From contig CACNCF010000002.1 in NCBI GenBank assembly GCA_902618795.1, positions 62,001 to 126,000 on the forward strand: a stretch of 64,000 bases of DNA. The letters are read 5' to 3'. Positions within the stretch are counted from its first letter, which is position 1; the number at the start of each line of letters is the position of its first letter. Of the stretch, positions 1-9,749 are shown in pieces. Under the pieces are notes generated by a model. That model had not been told where the DNA came from. It was given only the letters and a program-made list of their open reading frames with translations, and did no database searches. Both the position numbers and the translations under genes were made by a program. The stretch comes from an uncultured Prochlorococcus sp. GTDB lineage: Bacteria; Cyanobacteriota; Cyanobacteriia; PCC-6307; Cyanobiaceae.

Positions 1-264
1 TTACATACTGGAAAATATGCTGAACTATCGGGATCTGAACAATATAAAGAGCTCCAAAGGATTATAGAGTCTACACATTTAGCAAATGACCTTGGATTAG
101 TTGTTAATGCTGGTCATGGCCTGAACTACAATAATGTAAAAAAAATTGCATCAATTAACAATATGAACGAGTTGAACATAGGTCATAGTATTGTTGCAAG
201 GGCTTTAGCGATAGGATTAGAAAAGTCTGTACGTGAAATGAAGTCCCTTATCAAATCAAATTAA
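1..264 (+). CDS. pdxJ: Pyridoxine 5'-phosphate synthase, C-terminal part
   Basis: The open frame runs in from the left edge, so only the last 87 residues are visible. They match the C-terminal end of PdxJ, including LHTGKYAE and the glycine-rich VVNAGHGLNYNN segment, followed by the family-typical NIGHSIVARA stretch that helps form the phosphate-binding end of the TIM barrel. PdxJ condenses 1-deoxyxylulose 5-phosphate with 3-amino-2-oxopropyl phosphate to make pyridoxine 5'-phosphate in the DXP-dependent vitamin B6 route. The gene is followed after 8 bases by ycf54 on the same strand. Confidence 0.93.
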   Translation, partial: LHTGKYAELSGSEQYKELQRIIESTHLANDLGLVVNAGHGLNYNNVKKIASINNMNELNIGHSIVARALAIGLEKSVREMKSLIKSN

Positions 265-272
265 ATTTCAAA

Positions 273-590
273 ATGACAACATACTTTTTCGTTGCGGCAA
301 GTGAAAAGTTTTTAACAGTTGAAGAACCACTTGATGAAATTTTGAAAGAGAGAATGAGGAACTATAAAGAAAATAATAAAGAAATAGATTTTTGGCTCTT
401 AAAAAATCCATCATTTTTACAAACGACCCAATTTGCTGATTTAAAAGCAAAAATTCCATCTACCCCAGCAGTTGTTTTATCTACTGATAAAAAATTTGTA
501 ACTTTCTTAAAGCTTCGTTTAGAGTTTGTTGCTGTGGGGGAATTCGAATGTCCTAATGCAGAAATAATAGATCCATTTAAAGTTGAGTAA
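273..590 (+). CDS. ycf54: Ycf54, Mg-protoporphyrin IX monomethyl ester cyclase subunit/assembly factor
   Basis: This 105-residue protein has the typical Ycf54 layout: an MTTYFFVAASEKF start, an acidic helix with ERMRNY, then EIDFWLL and a C-terminal FVTFLKLRLEFV-x-GEF block. Ycf54 is needed for assembly or activity of the aerobic cyclase that forms the isocyclic ring of chlorophyll, acting with the diiron protein AcsF. Its length is normal for the family. It sits between pdxJ and recC, and the short spacing suggests shared transcription, though the neighbours have no obvious link to chlorophyll. The family call rests on recognised sequence pattern, not on a search. Confidence 0.88.
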   Translation: MTTYFFVAASEKFLTVEEPLDEILKERMRNYKENNKEIDFWLLKNPSFLQTTQFADLKAKIPSTPAVVLSTDKKFVTFLKLRLEFVAVGEFECPNAEIIDPFKVE

Positions 591-607
591 CATAACAAAC
601 TAGTAAA

Positions 608-3600
608 TTGCTCAACATTTATAAGTCAAATAAAATTGAAGTAATTAGTGAGCTGTTAGCAAAGGAATTAAAAATATGTCCTCCGCCTATAAATGAGAAA
701 TTAGAAATAGTAGTCCCCAATTACTTTTTGGGGAATTGGTTACGTGAACAAATAACTATAAAAAACAAAATAAGTGCTCTTTATGAATTAAAGACAATAT
801 CAACTTATACAGAATCTTTATTGACAAATTTTTTCCCTGCAATTGATATGAGCGCATGGAATTTTGAGTCAATTAAATGGGGTATTATTGATTCCTTGGA
901 AGAATTAAATAGCTTTAAAGAATCATTTCCGCTTAGAAATTGGATTAATAAATATTTGGATAATAAAAAGACAATTGATGGAGACATATATAATCTCACA
1001 AAAAAGATCACGAATAATTTTATTGATTATCTGATTTTTAGACCTGAAATGATTGCTCAATGGAATAGATATGAAATTAATTCATCTAATCTATTTAAGA
1101 ATTTAAACTCAGATCAATTTTGGCAACCTATTTTATATAAATTATTAGAGGGAAAGATATCTGAGAAGCCATCATGCTTATACATGATTGAAGTAATAAA
1201 GAATTTAAGAAAAATTAAAAAAGTTCAATTTCAAGTACCAAATCAAATTTATATTTTTTCAGATAATAACTTATCTAAACTACATATTAATTTTTATTCA
1301 GAACTTTCAAAATTTATTAAGGTAAATTTGTATTTATTATCTCCTGGAGAAGATTTATGGAATAGAATAAATTGTCTTGAAGGAGAGTTGGAATTTGATA
1401 ATAATGAAAGTAAATTGAATTTAAATAATACAAATATAGAGAAAATATTTGTTAAATTTGGAGCAAACTTTCAGAAATTAATTGATGAAAATATTTTTAA
1501 AGAAGGTATAAATTTAAAAAATAATCTTATTTATCTCGATCCAACAACTAATTTTCATAATAAGAAAGATATTCCTCTTCTTAATCAAATACAAAAAAGA
1601 CTAATTGATAATAATAGCGTTGATTTTATAGTAAGTGAAAGGGATGATTCAATATTACTTTGTGAGCATTTTAATCAGAATAGTCAATTTGAATATTTAA
1701 GAAATAAAATTATAGAAATAATAAATTCTTGCGAGAATATTAAATATAGTGATATTGCTGTTTTATCTCCAAAATCCAATTTAATTAAACCTTATCTAAG
1801 GTACATCTTTAATAATGAGTTAATTAATGGTGAAAAGATACCTTATTTTTTTATTGATGAGGATAATCATGACTCTTCAGGCATTTATGAATTTCTAATT
1901 GACATCACTGAAATAGCAAGTGAAAAATTTACACTTGAAAAAATAGATTATATTCTTTCAAAAAAAGTTACTCAGAACATTTTTGATTTTAATCTTACTG
2001 AGAAGGATGAAATTATTTTCCTACTTACCCAAGCTGGGTTTCATTGGGGATTAGATGACAAAGAAAGATTAGGTGAAGAGAAAAATACTCTAGATTGGTG
2101 CATAAATAGAATTACTTTAGGCTTAATCTATGATAAAGAAGTAAATTTAAGTACTTTTAATTTAAAACCATTTAGCTATAAAAATATAAGTTTGAATTTG
2201 AATAAATGGGTTAAAATATTAATTCATATAAAAAAATATATTAATTTGATAAGGGGATCTTTTTCTTACTCGAATTGGGTTAAAAAGATAAAGTTTATAT
2301 TAAAAAGTATTGCTGATTCCAATGCAAATTTCAATTTAGAAATAAGTGAAATAAATAGAAACCTTGATAATCTCGCAATACCTTTAATACCTGATGATCT
2401 TATCTTGTTAAAAGTTTTTAGAGAAATATTAATTTCTTGCATAAATAAAGTTAAATATCAAAGTAAATCACGAGGCAACAAGATCCTAGTAAGTGATATT
2501 GAGAATTCAAGGCATATTCCACATAAGGTTATCTTCCTAATAGACATGAATAGTGTTAATTATCCAAAATTACCAAAGAGTGAAAACATTAATTTATTAA
2601 AAAACAAATATCATTTGGGTGATCCATCTGTTTTTGAAAGGGAGAAATATGCATTTCTGGAGTTATTAATTGCCTGCAGAGATAAATTTATAGTTACTTG
2701 GGTAAAAAATGATAAAGACAATAAAAAATTAGATGTTTCTTTTCCTATAAAAGAGTTAATTTCTTTTTTTGATAGTTTCTTAAACCAAAGCCAAAGAGAA
2801 CTAATAATTAAAGACTCTAATTTAAATAAAAATAAAATGATTGATCTTGATAAATCTAAGATTGTTAAAAGTAATTATTCTTTAATAGAAGATATAAATT
2901 GGAATGAAAAAAAATTTGATATTAAAAATTACAAATTATCAGAATTGATTTACTGGTTCAAGACTCCACAAAAATATTGGCTTAATAAAAATAATATTTC
3001 TCCCAAGGAATTATTTATTCATCATCCAGACGAGGAGAATGTAAGCAATCTGCAAAAGTCGCAACTAATTACAAAAATAATCCAGCAAGTAGAGATTGAT
3101 AATCATAATATTATTGATGATTTAAATGAATTAAATATTAATGATCAATTGGCTGAAAATGGTATTATTATGCCCAAAAATAGTATTTTTACAAAAGAAA
3201 AAGAAATCAAAGACTTATTAAGCAGTCTATCTGCAAGTTTGAGTCAACATAATAAGATTAATAAAATCTATGTTAAGTTAAATGCGAATAAAGAAGAATA
3301 TTTAATCGCTGATGACACCGTAATTGAATTAATTAATGCGAAGTTAAGTTTAAGTCGTTTGAATGAGGCTTGGATAAAATTACTCTTTATTTCTTCTTTA
3401 AAGAGAAATATAAAAAGGACTAAAGTAATTTTTAGAACAGAAAATAATTATAAATCGCAAATTATTCAATCACCCGGAAAAACTGAATCAAATCTAATTT
3501 TGGAGGAGTACATAAATATATTTAAAAATTGTTCTGAAAAATGTTTACCTCTTCCTCCAGAAAGTGCTTATAAATATGTAGAAGCAAAAATAAAATCAAA

Positions 3601-3790
3601 AAATGAAAAAAAAGCTTTTAAAGATAAGTGGATTGGTAATAAAAATTTTTCTAAAGGAGAAAGAGATAATATCGAAATGAAAATGTGTTTTGGTAATGAA
3701 AAAGAACCAGATTTCTTTCTTGGAAATAATAATTTTGATCAATTATCATACAGATTATATAGTCCTCTAATTAAAGCATTAAAAAAATAA
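608..3790 (+). CDS. recC: RecC-like subunit of exonuclease V (RecBCD)
   Basis: This 1060-residue protein starts with MLNIYKSNKIEVISELL, close to the N-terminus of RecC proteins. That supports the TTG start, because the first in-frame ATG lies about 80 codons further in and would cut off this motif. RecC is the structural and Chi-recognising subunit of RecBCD, which resects double-strand breaks and loads RecA. It is somewhat shorter than the E. coli protein. The downstream recB and recD genes, 3 to 12 bases apart with one intruding methyltransferase gene, make the assignment firm even though RecC diverges strongly. No ribosome binding site is evident before the TTG. The codons are extremely AT-rich, rich in Asn, Lys and Ile. 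Confidence 0.9.
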   Translation: MLNIYKSNKIEVISELLAKELKICPPPINEKLEIVVPNYFLGNWLREQITIKNKISALYELKTISTYTESLLTNFFPAIDMSAWNFESIKWGIIDSLEELNSFKESFPLRNWINKYLDNKKTIDGDIYNLTKKITNNFIDYLIFRPEMIAQWNRYEINSSNLFKNLNSDQFWQPILYKLLEGKISEKPSCLYMIEVIKNLRKIKKVQFQVPNQIYIFSDNNLSKLHINFYSELSKFIKVNLYLLSPGEDLWNRINCLEGELEFDNNESKLNLNNTNIEKIFVKFGANFQKLIDENIFKEGINLKNNLIYLDPTTNFHNKKDIPLLNQIQKRLIDNNSVDFIVSERDDSILLCEHFNQNSQFEYLRNKIIEIINSCENIKYSDIAVLSPKSNLIKPYLRYIFNNELINGEKIPYFFIDEDNHDSSGIYEFLIDITEIASEKFTLEKIDYILSKKVTQNIFDFNLTEKDEIIFLLTQAGFHWGLDDKERLGEEKNTLDWCINRITLGLIYDKEVNLSTFNLKPFSYKNISLNLNKWVKILIHIKKYINLIRGSFSYSNWVKKIKFILKSIADSNANFNLEISEINRNLDNLAIPLIPDDLILLKVFREILISCINKVKYQSKSRGNKILVSDIENSRHIPHKVIFLIDMNSVNYPKLPKSENINLLKNKYHLGDPSVFEREKYAFLELLIACRDKFIVTWVKNDKDNKKLDVSFPIKELISFFDSFLNQSQRELIIKDSNLNKNKMIDLDKSKIVKSNYSLIEDINWNEKKFDIKNYKLSELIYWFKTPQKYWLNKNNISPKELFIHHPDEENVSNLQKSQLITKIIQQVEIDNHNIIDDLNELNINDQLAENGIIMPKNSIFTKEKEIKDLLSSLSASLSQHNKINKIYVKLNANKEEYLIADDTVIELINAKLSLSRLNEAWIKLLFISSLKRNIKRTKVIFRTENNYKSQIIQSPGKTESNLILEEYINIFKNCSEKCLPLPPESAYKYVEAKIKSKNEKKAFKDKWIGNKNFSKGERDNIEMKMCFGNEKEPDFFLGNNNFDQLSYRLYSPLIKALKK

Positions 3791-3793
3791 AAA

Positions 3794-4267
3794 ATGTCTA
3801 AATTTCAGTTAAAAAATTTTTTTAAAGACCCTTATGATCTAATGCTTGTTTTTTTACAGTTCTTTATTATTAGTCTTCATTTTTTTCAATGGGAAATTAT
3901 TCCACAAAAACAAATAATTCAAGCAAGTCCTTTTTCTTATATCCTTGGTGTTTTAATTATCATAATCGCTTTCATAATAATTTTATTTTCAATTAAAGAC
4001 TTAGGTAGAAATTTATCCCCTTTCCCAAGACCTATAAACAATAGCAATCTAGTTACTTCAGGTATTTATCGATTTACGCGGCATCCTATGTACTATTCTT
4101 TAATATTTATTTCTATTGGAGTTTTTATAATAAAATTATCTATTTATTATATATTTTTGACAATAAGTTTAACTTTAATAATTAAATTTAAGATTGCCTT
4201 GGAAGAGAAATATTTAATGAATAAATTTAAGAATTACTTACTTTATAAAAATGAGGTCAAAGTTTAA
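3794..4267 (+). CDS. Membrane methyltransferase of the isoprenylcysteine/phospholipid methyltransferase family
   Basis: The 157-residue product has about four hydrophobic segments and the family's conserved C-terminal region, with SGIYRFTRHPMYYS and a following EEKYL acidic block. In ICMT, PEMT and NNMT-like bacterial proteins the RHPxY motif and the Glu/Arg residues after it bind S-adenosylmethionine at the membrane face. The substrate cannot be told from sequence. It lies 3 bases after recC and 12 bases before recB, so it is almost certainly co-transcribed with the recombination genes although no functional link is known. An alternative view is that it is a passenger in the operon. Confidence 0.8.
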   Translation: MSKFQLKNFFKDPYDLMLVFLQFFIISLHFFQWEIIPQKQIIQASPFSYILGVLIIIIAFIIILFSIKDLGRNLSPFPRPINNSNLVTSGIYRFTRHPMYYSLIFISIGVFIIKLSIYYIFLTISLTLIIKFKIALEEKYLMNKFKNYLLYKNEVKV

Positions 4268-4279
4268 TTTAATCAAGAA

Positions 4280-7200
4280 ATGGATATTAATCAAATTAAA
4301 TTAGATAATAAGTTTCAATTAGTAGAAGCAAGTGCAGGAACTGGTAAAAGTTTTACTTTGGCTCACATAGTTTTAAGAAATGTTTTGGAGAAAAAAGTTA
4401 AACCAGATGAGATACTCTTGCTAAGTTTTACAAAAAATACTTGTTCTGAATTAAGAGATAAAATACTCTCGAGATTTTATAATTTAAAATTATATTTGCA
4501 AAGTCATAATGAAAGTAAGATAGATAATACTCTTAAGGATTGGTATCTAAATTTTAAGGATAAAGATAAATCTAAGGAAAAAATAATTTACGAAATTGAT
4601 AATTTTATAAATCAATTCTATAAGTTAAAAGTAACTACGTTCCATGCTTTTTGTAATAATATTATTGATGAATATAGTATTGAAATAGGTTTAACTCAAG
4701 ATCCATATATAGAGAATAATATTGATAATTTGTATAAAGATGTAATAGATAATTTGTGGATTGATGATTTTCTTAATCTTAATCAAGAGCTTATTTCAGC
4801 AGTCAACAAAAAAAAAATAAGTTCTAGATTTGGAAGTAGTATCAATAAGTCATTTTTTGTAGAAATATTAAAAAATATTGATCAAGAAAATATCTGTAAA
4901 TTTCAAATAAATAATAAATATAAGATTATTGATTTAAATAATTATTTTAATGAATTTTTTTATTTAAATTGGAACGATTTTTGTTTTGAATGGAATAAAA
5001 AAGGTAAGGAATTATTTTTACAACTCATTGAGTTAGGAAAATTAATTAAGGAGAGTGGTGGAAAAAGTCAAATATATGCTGCAAAACCAAGAAATAACAA
5101 GTTTGATCAAATAAATTGTTGGATTGAAGAGATTAACAAAAGTCTTAATTCTAAAAATGTTATTGATTTTATATATGATATTTCTAAGGATGATCTTTTA
5201 TCTAAATATTTTTATATTGAAAATATTTCTAAAGAAATTAAAAAATATAATCTAAGATTAGATTTTACTAAATTTAATTTATTACAAGATAAAATTTATA
5301 AAATAAAAGAAGGTTTCTTTACTGAATTTGTACGAATATTTACCCAATTAGCTTATATAAAATTAATTGAATTAAAGAAAAGTTTGTCTATTTTTAACTT
5401 CAATGATCTTATAAAGACTGTAGAAAATACATTTCTAGATTCGGAAATTAGTAATAGTAGTACTCTATCTAAAATTCAAAAAAGATTTAAATGTGTTTTA
5501 GTGGATGAGTTCCAAGATACAGATATTATCCAGTGGAATTTAATAAAAAAGTTCTTTTATACAAAAAATCATTTTTTACTTTGCGTAGGTGATCCAAAAC
5601 AAGCGATTTACAAATTTAGAGGTGGAGATATTGAAACTTACTTAGATGCAAGATCTAATGCAAACGAAGTTTTTAGTCTTACAGATAACTATAGATCCTC
5701 AAAAAAGTTAATTGATGTTCTTAATAAACTTTATAAGAATGGACTTGAAAAATCAAAAATAAACTATAGTAGATTAACCTCAAGAATTAATGAAAATATT
5801 AATCCGGAATTTAAATTTAAGGATGTATTTGAAATTGTAGAATTTTCAAAAAAAGAGACTGATATAGAAGATCTTGTAACTCATTACATAGTTAACTTTA
5901 TTTTAAATAATAAAGAAATTGATATTAATAAAATTGCGATTCTCACATTAAATAATTCGCAATGCTTAGATTTTAAAAAAAAATTAAATCAGTTTAACCT
6001 CCCATGCAAAATTCAAAACAAACAAAATATTTTTGATACAGAAGCAAGTTCTCTACTATTTTTATTCATTGAATGTTTATTAAATCCGAGGTCTTTAAAA
6101 AATATAAATTTGCTTGCTACTTCAAAGTTTATAGAAATAAAATTAGAAGATTTACTTGATCATGGAATTAGTAATAATTTAGAAATTTTAATGAATAAAT
6201 GCATTACTTGGTCCCAAGAACTAAGAGAAAAAGGGTTTTTAAACATTGTTAATGAACTACTTATAAATTACAAGTCATCCTCGATTATTCAAGATTTGGA
6301 TTTAAATTCAAATTTATTTCAACTTTCAGAAATTTTTGAAATAGAATTAATAAATAATGATTTTGATCTCAATATAGTCTTCAACTGGTATAAAAATCAG
6401 TTAGATCATATTTTAAGAATTTCTACTGGAGAAGATTTTTTTACGAAAGATTATAATCTTCAAAATGGAATAAATCTATCTACCATTCATAGTAGTAAGG
6501 GTCTTGAATTTGAAATAGTCCTATGTCCATATCTCTCAATTATTTCAAATAAGTCAAATAAAATTAAAGGACCTCTTTGGAAATCAAGTATTGATAGAAA
6601 TATATACGTTAATATTTCTAATAATTACGCGAAGGTTGAAAAATATAAATTAATAGAAGAAGAAGATTTATTTAAAGAGAGTGAGAGGTTAATTTATGTA
6701 GCACTTACAAGGAGCAAATATAAACTTATTGTTTTTAATGATTTAGGCGATACAAATAATATTTTAAATAATGATTTACTTAATAATTTGGAAAATATTA
6801 ATATTTATAAGTCTACTTTTGAAGTCAGAATAGAAAAAGAGAAAATAAAAAAAATTTTTTCTAAGTTCCAAACCAACCGATTGAATAATAATCTTTGGAA
6901 AATCGATAACGTTAATAAAAAAATATCTAATGTATTTAATTCTGATCAATTTATTTCTTATTCAAGTTATTCTTCTTGGATACGTAAAGATAAAAATCTT
7001 GATGCAGTCATTAATCAATATAAGGATTATGAAGATAATATATCAATTATCAAAGATTCTAATTTTAAGAATTCAAAGACTTATCCTAATTATTTTTCTT
7101 ATCCAAATCCCTTAAGTCAATTTCCAAGAGGAACTATTGCTGGGACTTGCCTGCACAAAATAATAGAAAGATTTGAATTTAGAAACGATAATAATCAAGA

Positions 7201-7906
7201 ATTAATTGATTTAATTATTGAGGAATTGAACTTTCATCAAATCGATGCTTCTTTAGCTTTTAAAGTAAAAGATGCGATTTTAAGAATCATAAATATATCT
7301 TTAGGCAGAGAATTACAAAATAAGAAACTAGTTGATATTCCAAATGAATACTTAATTAAGGAACTTAAATATGATTTAACCCTATCTTATGAAGGTAGAA
7401 ATATTAATTCTAACGATATATCAAATTGCTTTTTTTTAGATCAGGAATATGAATTTGGTGAAGAATATGCAAATAAAATAAATGATCTTCAAATTATGAA
7501 TAAAGGCTTTCATTCAGGATGTATTGATTGTGTTTTCCCTGTAGGAAATAAATTAGAAGATAGTAAATGGTGGGTAATTGATTGGAAAAGTAATTTGATT
7601 TCTGGTAGTAATAATAGTGATTGTTTACCAAGAAACTATAACTATGAAAACATGAGAAATGAAATGATTAAACATCATTATCCATTGCAATCACATCTTT
7701 ATTTATTAGCATTGCATAGATTATTAAAGTGGCGACTTAAAAATTATCAACCACATAAACATCTAGGAGGATATATTTATTTGTTTTTAAAGGGATTGCC
7801 AGATTTTGAATTATTTGAAAAATCAAAGTCTGAAGATATATCTCCAGGTATTTTTATTGGTAAAGCACCTTTAAAAAGAATTAATTATTTAGATAACCTT
7901 TTTTAG
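4280..7906 (+). CDS. recB: RecB, helicase-nuclease subunit of exonuclease V
   Basis: This 1208-residue UvrD-type superfamily 1 helicase has a C-terminal nuclease domain. The Walker A motif ASAGTGKS is near residues 17-24, Walker B is VLVDEFQDTD near residue 410, and helicase motifs GDPKQAIYKFRGGD, TIHSSKGLEFE and YVALTRSK follow in order. The nuclease signature VIDWKSN is near residues 1099-1105 (D1101 and K1103), the metal-binding pattern of RecB-family nucleases, so the nuclease appears intact. Length matches full RecB. The gene ends 1 base before recD. In the complex it moves 3'-5' and cuts both strands until Chi. Confidence 0.96.
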   Translation: MDINQIKLDNKFQLVEASAGTGKSFTLAHIVLRNVLEKKVKPDEILLLSFTKNTCSELRDKILSRFYNLKLYLQSHNESKIDNTLKDWYLNFKDKDKSKEKIIYEIDNFINQFYKLKVTTFHAFCNNIIDEYSIEIGLTQDPYIENNIDNLYKDVIDNLWIDDFLNLNQELISAVNKKKISSRFGSSINKSFFVEILKNIDQENICKFQINNKYKIIDLNNYFNEFFYLNWNDFCFEWNKKGKELFLQLIELGKLIKESGGKSQIYAAKPRNNKFDQINCWIEEINKSLNSKNVIDFIYDISKDDLLSKYFYIENISKEIKKYNLRLDFTKFNLLQDKIYKIKEGFFTEFVRIFTQLAYIKLIELKKSLSIFNFNDLIKTVENTFLDSEISNSSTLSKIQKRFKCVLVDEFQDTDIIQWNLIKKFFYTKNHFLLCVGDPKQAIYKFRGGDIETYLDARSNANEVFSLTDNYRSSKKLIDVLNKLYKNGLEKSKINYSRLTSRINENINPEFKFKDVFEIVEFSKKETDIEDLVTHYIVNFILNNKEIDINKIAILTLNNSQCLDFKKKLNQFNLPCKIQNKQNIFDTEASSLLFLFIECLLNPRSLKNINLLATSKFIEIKLEDLLDHGISNNLEILMNKCITWSQELREKGFLNIVNELLINYKSSSIIQDLDLNSNLFQLSEIFEIELINNDFDLNIVFNWYKNQLDHILRISTGEDFFTKDYNLQNGINLSTIHSSKGLEFEIVLCPYLSIISNKSNKIKGPLWKSSIDRNIYVNISNNYAKVEKYKLIEEEDLFKESERLIYVALTRSKYKLIVFNDLGDTNNILNNDLLNNLENINIYKSTFEVRIEKEKIKKIFSKFQTNRLNNNLWKIDNVNKKISNVFNSDQFISYSSYSSWIRKDKNLDAVINQYKDYEDNISIIKDSNFKNSKTYPNYFSYPNPLSQFPRGTIAGTCLHKIIERFEFRNDNNQELIDLIIEELNFHQIDASLAFKVKDAILRIINISLGRELQNKKLVDIPNEYLIKELKYDLTLSYEGRNINSNDISNCFFLDQEYEFGEEYANKINDLQIMNKGFHSGCIDCVFPVGNKLEDSKWWVIDWKSNLISGSNNSDCLPRNYNYENMRNEMIKHHYPLQSHLYLLALHRLLKWRLKNYQPHKHLGGYIYLFLKGLPDFELFEKSKSEDISPGIFIGKAPLKRINYLDNLF

Positions 7907-7907
7907 A

Positions 7908-9611
7908 ATGATTAAAACTACTACAGATATTGAAAAGTTCCAATACGATCATATATTTAATTTAATCTTAGGTATTTTCAAATTTAGTGAAAAAAAATAT
8001 GGAAATTTCGTAAAAGATGTAATAAGAATTTTATTAGAGTTTGAAAAAAATGGTGAAACTATTATTGATGTTGATAATAGTTTAATAAGCTTTGAATTAT
8101 TAGAAGATGGCTGGCCCAATAAACATATAGATGTCCTAGAAAATATAGGTTTGATTGGTTCCCTTCATTCTCCTTTCATATTAGTAAATAGAAAATTATC
8201 CTTATCAAAGTGGTCAAAAAAGATAGAAAGAGTTATTAATTCATTTCTAAAAAAAATAGATACCGATAATTTAATGAACTCAATAATTTATAAAGATGAT
8301 AATAAAATTGACCAAATTAAAAATATATTTAAATATTCAAACTTAGTTTTCCTTCAAGGAGGACCAGGTACGGGTAAAACCACTTTAATAATAAAGTTAA
8401 TACTAGAACTACTTCAAATTGATAACTTTTTAAATATTGGGTTGTCTGCTCCAACTGGTAAAGCTACAGCTCGTTTAAAAGAAGCTCTTAATGATAAAAA
8501 AAATATTTCCTTTAGCAAATTTCTAGACCAAATAGAATTTCAAACTTTACATAGATGGATTTTAAATTCTCAAAATAAATCTCTTAAGTTGAAATTTAAA
8601 CTAAAAGAGCTTGATATTTTCATAATTGATGAAATGTCAATGGTTAATATTGATTTGATTGAATCAGTTTTAAATTTACTAGCAAAGGACTGTAAAATTA
8701 TTTTAGTTGGAGATAAAAATCAATTGTCTCCAGTAAATAACTGTTCTATATGGAATTATTTGTTTGAATATTCCGATAATAGTTCTATTAAATCTTGTGT
8801 AGTAAATTTAGAAAAAACTTATAGAAATATTGGAGATATAGCATTAATTAGTAGTTTAATTTTTAATAATGATTTTTCTTTACTTAATAAAAAGATAAAA
8901 GAATTAGAAAAAGATAATAATTCAAAAGAAATTACTATTTCAAAGAGTAGAGAAAAAGATATTCCAAAAGATCTATTATTTTCGATTACAAGTCATCTAA
9001 AACAGTTAAATATTTCAACTTCAAATTTAAGTAAAAAAAAATATATATTTGATGAGAGTATTGATAATTTATTGCTTAATGAAAAAGATTTAGTAGATAA
9101 GATATTTCTGGATTTGCAAAGTTACTTGATTTTATGCGAAAAAAATTCCGGAATATGGAGTGTTGAATATTTGAATGAAATTGTTTTTGGTCAAAAAAAA
9201 CCCTATGACCTTAAAACTCTTAAAGAGGGTGTTCCGATCATGTGTACAAAAAATAATAATGAACTTGGATTGTCAAATGGTGATATCGGAGTACTTATAG
9301 GTTTAAAAAATAAAAGAAAATATCTTTTTAGAAAATTTAATGATAATAACGAAGAAATTGTCGCATTAATTGATCCATCTAATTTAGAAAATGTTGTACC
9401 AGCAATAGCCATTACTATTCATAAATCTCAAGGAAGTGAATCTGAAAAAGTAAACATTTTGTGGTCCAAAAATTATAGAAGAAATCAATATGCTTTAAAA
9501 GAAAAAAAAGATAATCAAAATATCTTTTGCGGAGATAATTTTGAAAGAAGGTTATTTTATACTGCTGTTACAAGAGCGAAAAAATCATTAAATATATATT
9601 ATTTAAATTAA
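7908..9611 (+). CDS. recD: RecD, 5'-3' helicase subunit of exonuclease V
   Basis: This 567-residue RecD1-type helicase has Walker A GGPGTGKT at residues 151-158, Walker B IIDEMSM, then GDKNQLSPV, and near the end AITIHKSQGSE and FYTAVTRAKK, which are motifs V and VI. The roughly 145-residue N-terminal part matches the RecD region that docks to RecC. All the motifs expected for an active motor are present. It is the last gene of the recC-recB-recD run, separated from recB by a single base. A poly-T stretch follows the stop codon, but no strong hairpin precedes it. Confidence 0.95.
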   Translation: MIKTTTDIEKFQYDHIFNLILGIFKFSEKKYGNFVKDVIRILLEFEKNGETIIDVDNSLISFELLEDGWPNKHIDVLENIGLIGSLHSPFILVNRKLSLSKWSKKIERVINSFLKKIDTDNLMNSIIYKDDNKIDQIKNIFKYSNLVFLQGGPGTGKTTLIIKLILELLQIDNFLNIGLSAPTGKATARLKEALNDKKNISFSKFLDQIEFQTLHRWILNSQNKSLKLKFKLKELDIFIIDEMSMVNIDLIESVLNLLAKDCKIILVGDKNQLSPVNNCSIWNYLFEYSDNSSIKSCVVNLEKTYRNIGDIALISSLIFNNDFSLLNKKIKELEKDNNSKEITISKSREKDIPKDLLFSITSHLKQLNISTSNLSKKKYIFDESIDNLLLNEKDLVDKIFLDLQSYLILCEKNSGIWSVEYLNEIVFGQKKPYDLKTLKEGVPIMCTKNNNELGLSNGDIGVLIGLKNKRKYLFRKFNDNNEEIVALIDPSNLENVVPAIAITIHKSQGSESEKVNILWSKNYRRNQYALKEKKDNQNIFCGDNFERRLFYTAVTRAKKSLNIYYLN

Positions 9612-9716
9612 ATTTTTTTTTTGAGAAATTAGTAATATCTTAACCCCAAGATGTTAGATTAATACTTCGGCTCTGTAAGGCTAATCAACAATTTAAGTCA
9701 ATTAAGATATTTGTTG

Positions 9717-9745
9717 AATGCCTAATCAGAAGATTATTAGGCATT
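9717..9745 (+). promoter_or_regulatory. Leader hairpin immediately before the DEAD-box helicase start
   Basis: AATGCCTAAT and ATTAGGCATT form a perfect 10-base inverted repeat with a 9-base loop. The 3' arm ends only 4 bases before the ATG of the RNA helicase gene. In the transcript it would fold over the place where a ribosome would bind, and there is no T-run, so it is not a simple terminator. I infer translational control, perhaps temperature- or helicase-dependent, by analogy with autoregulated cyanobacterial cold-shock RNA helicases. A weaker ATCTT/AAGAT hairpin lies about 70 bases upstream. Confidence 0.55.
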
Positions 9746-9749
9746 TAAA

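Noticed and set aside
6930-7115. 61-residue ORF inside recB on the same strand
   Set aside because: It is a low-complexity Ile/Leu-rich shadow frame within a recognised gene.
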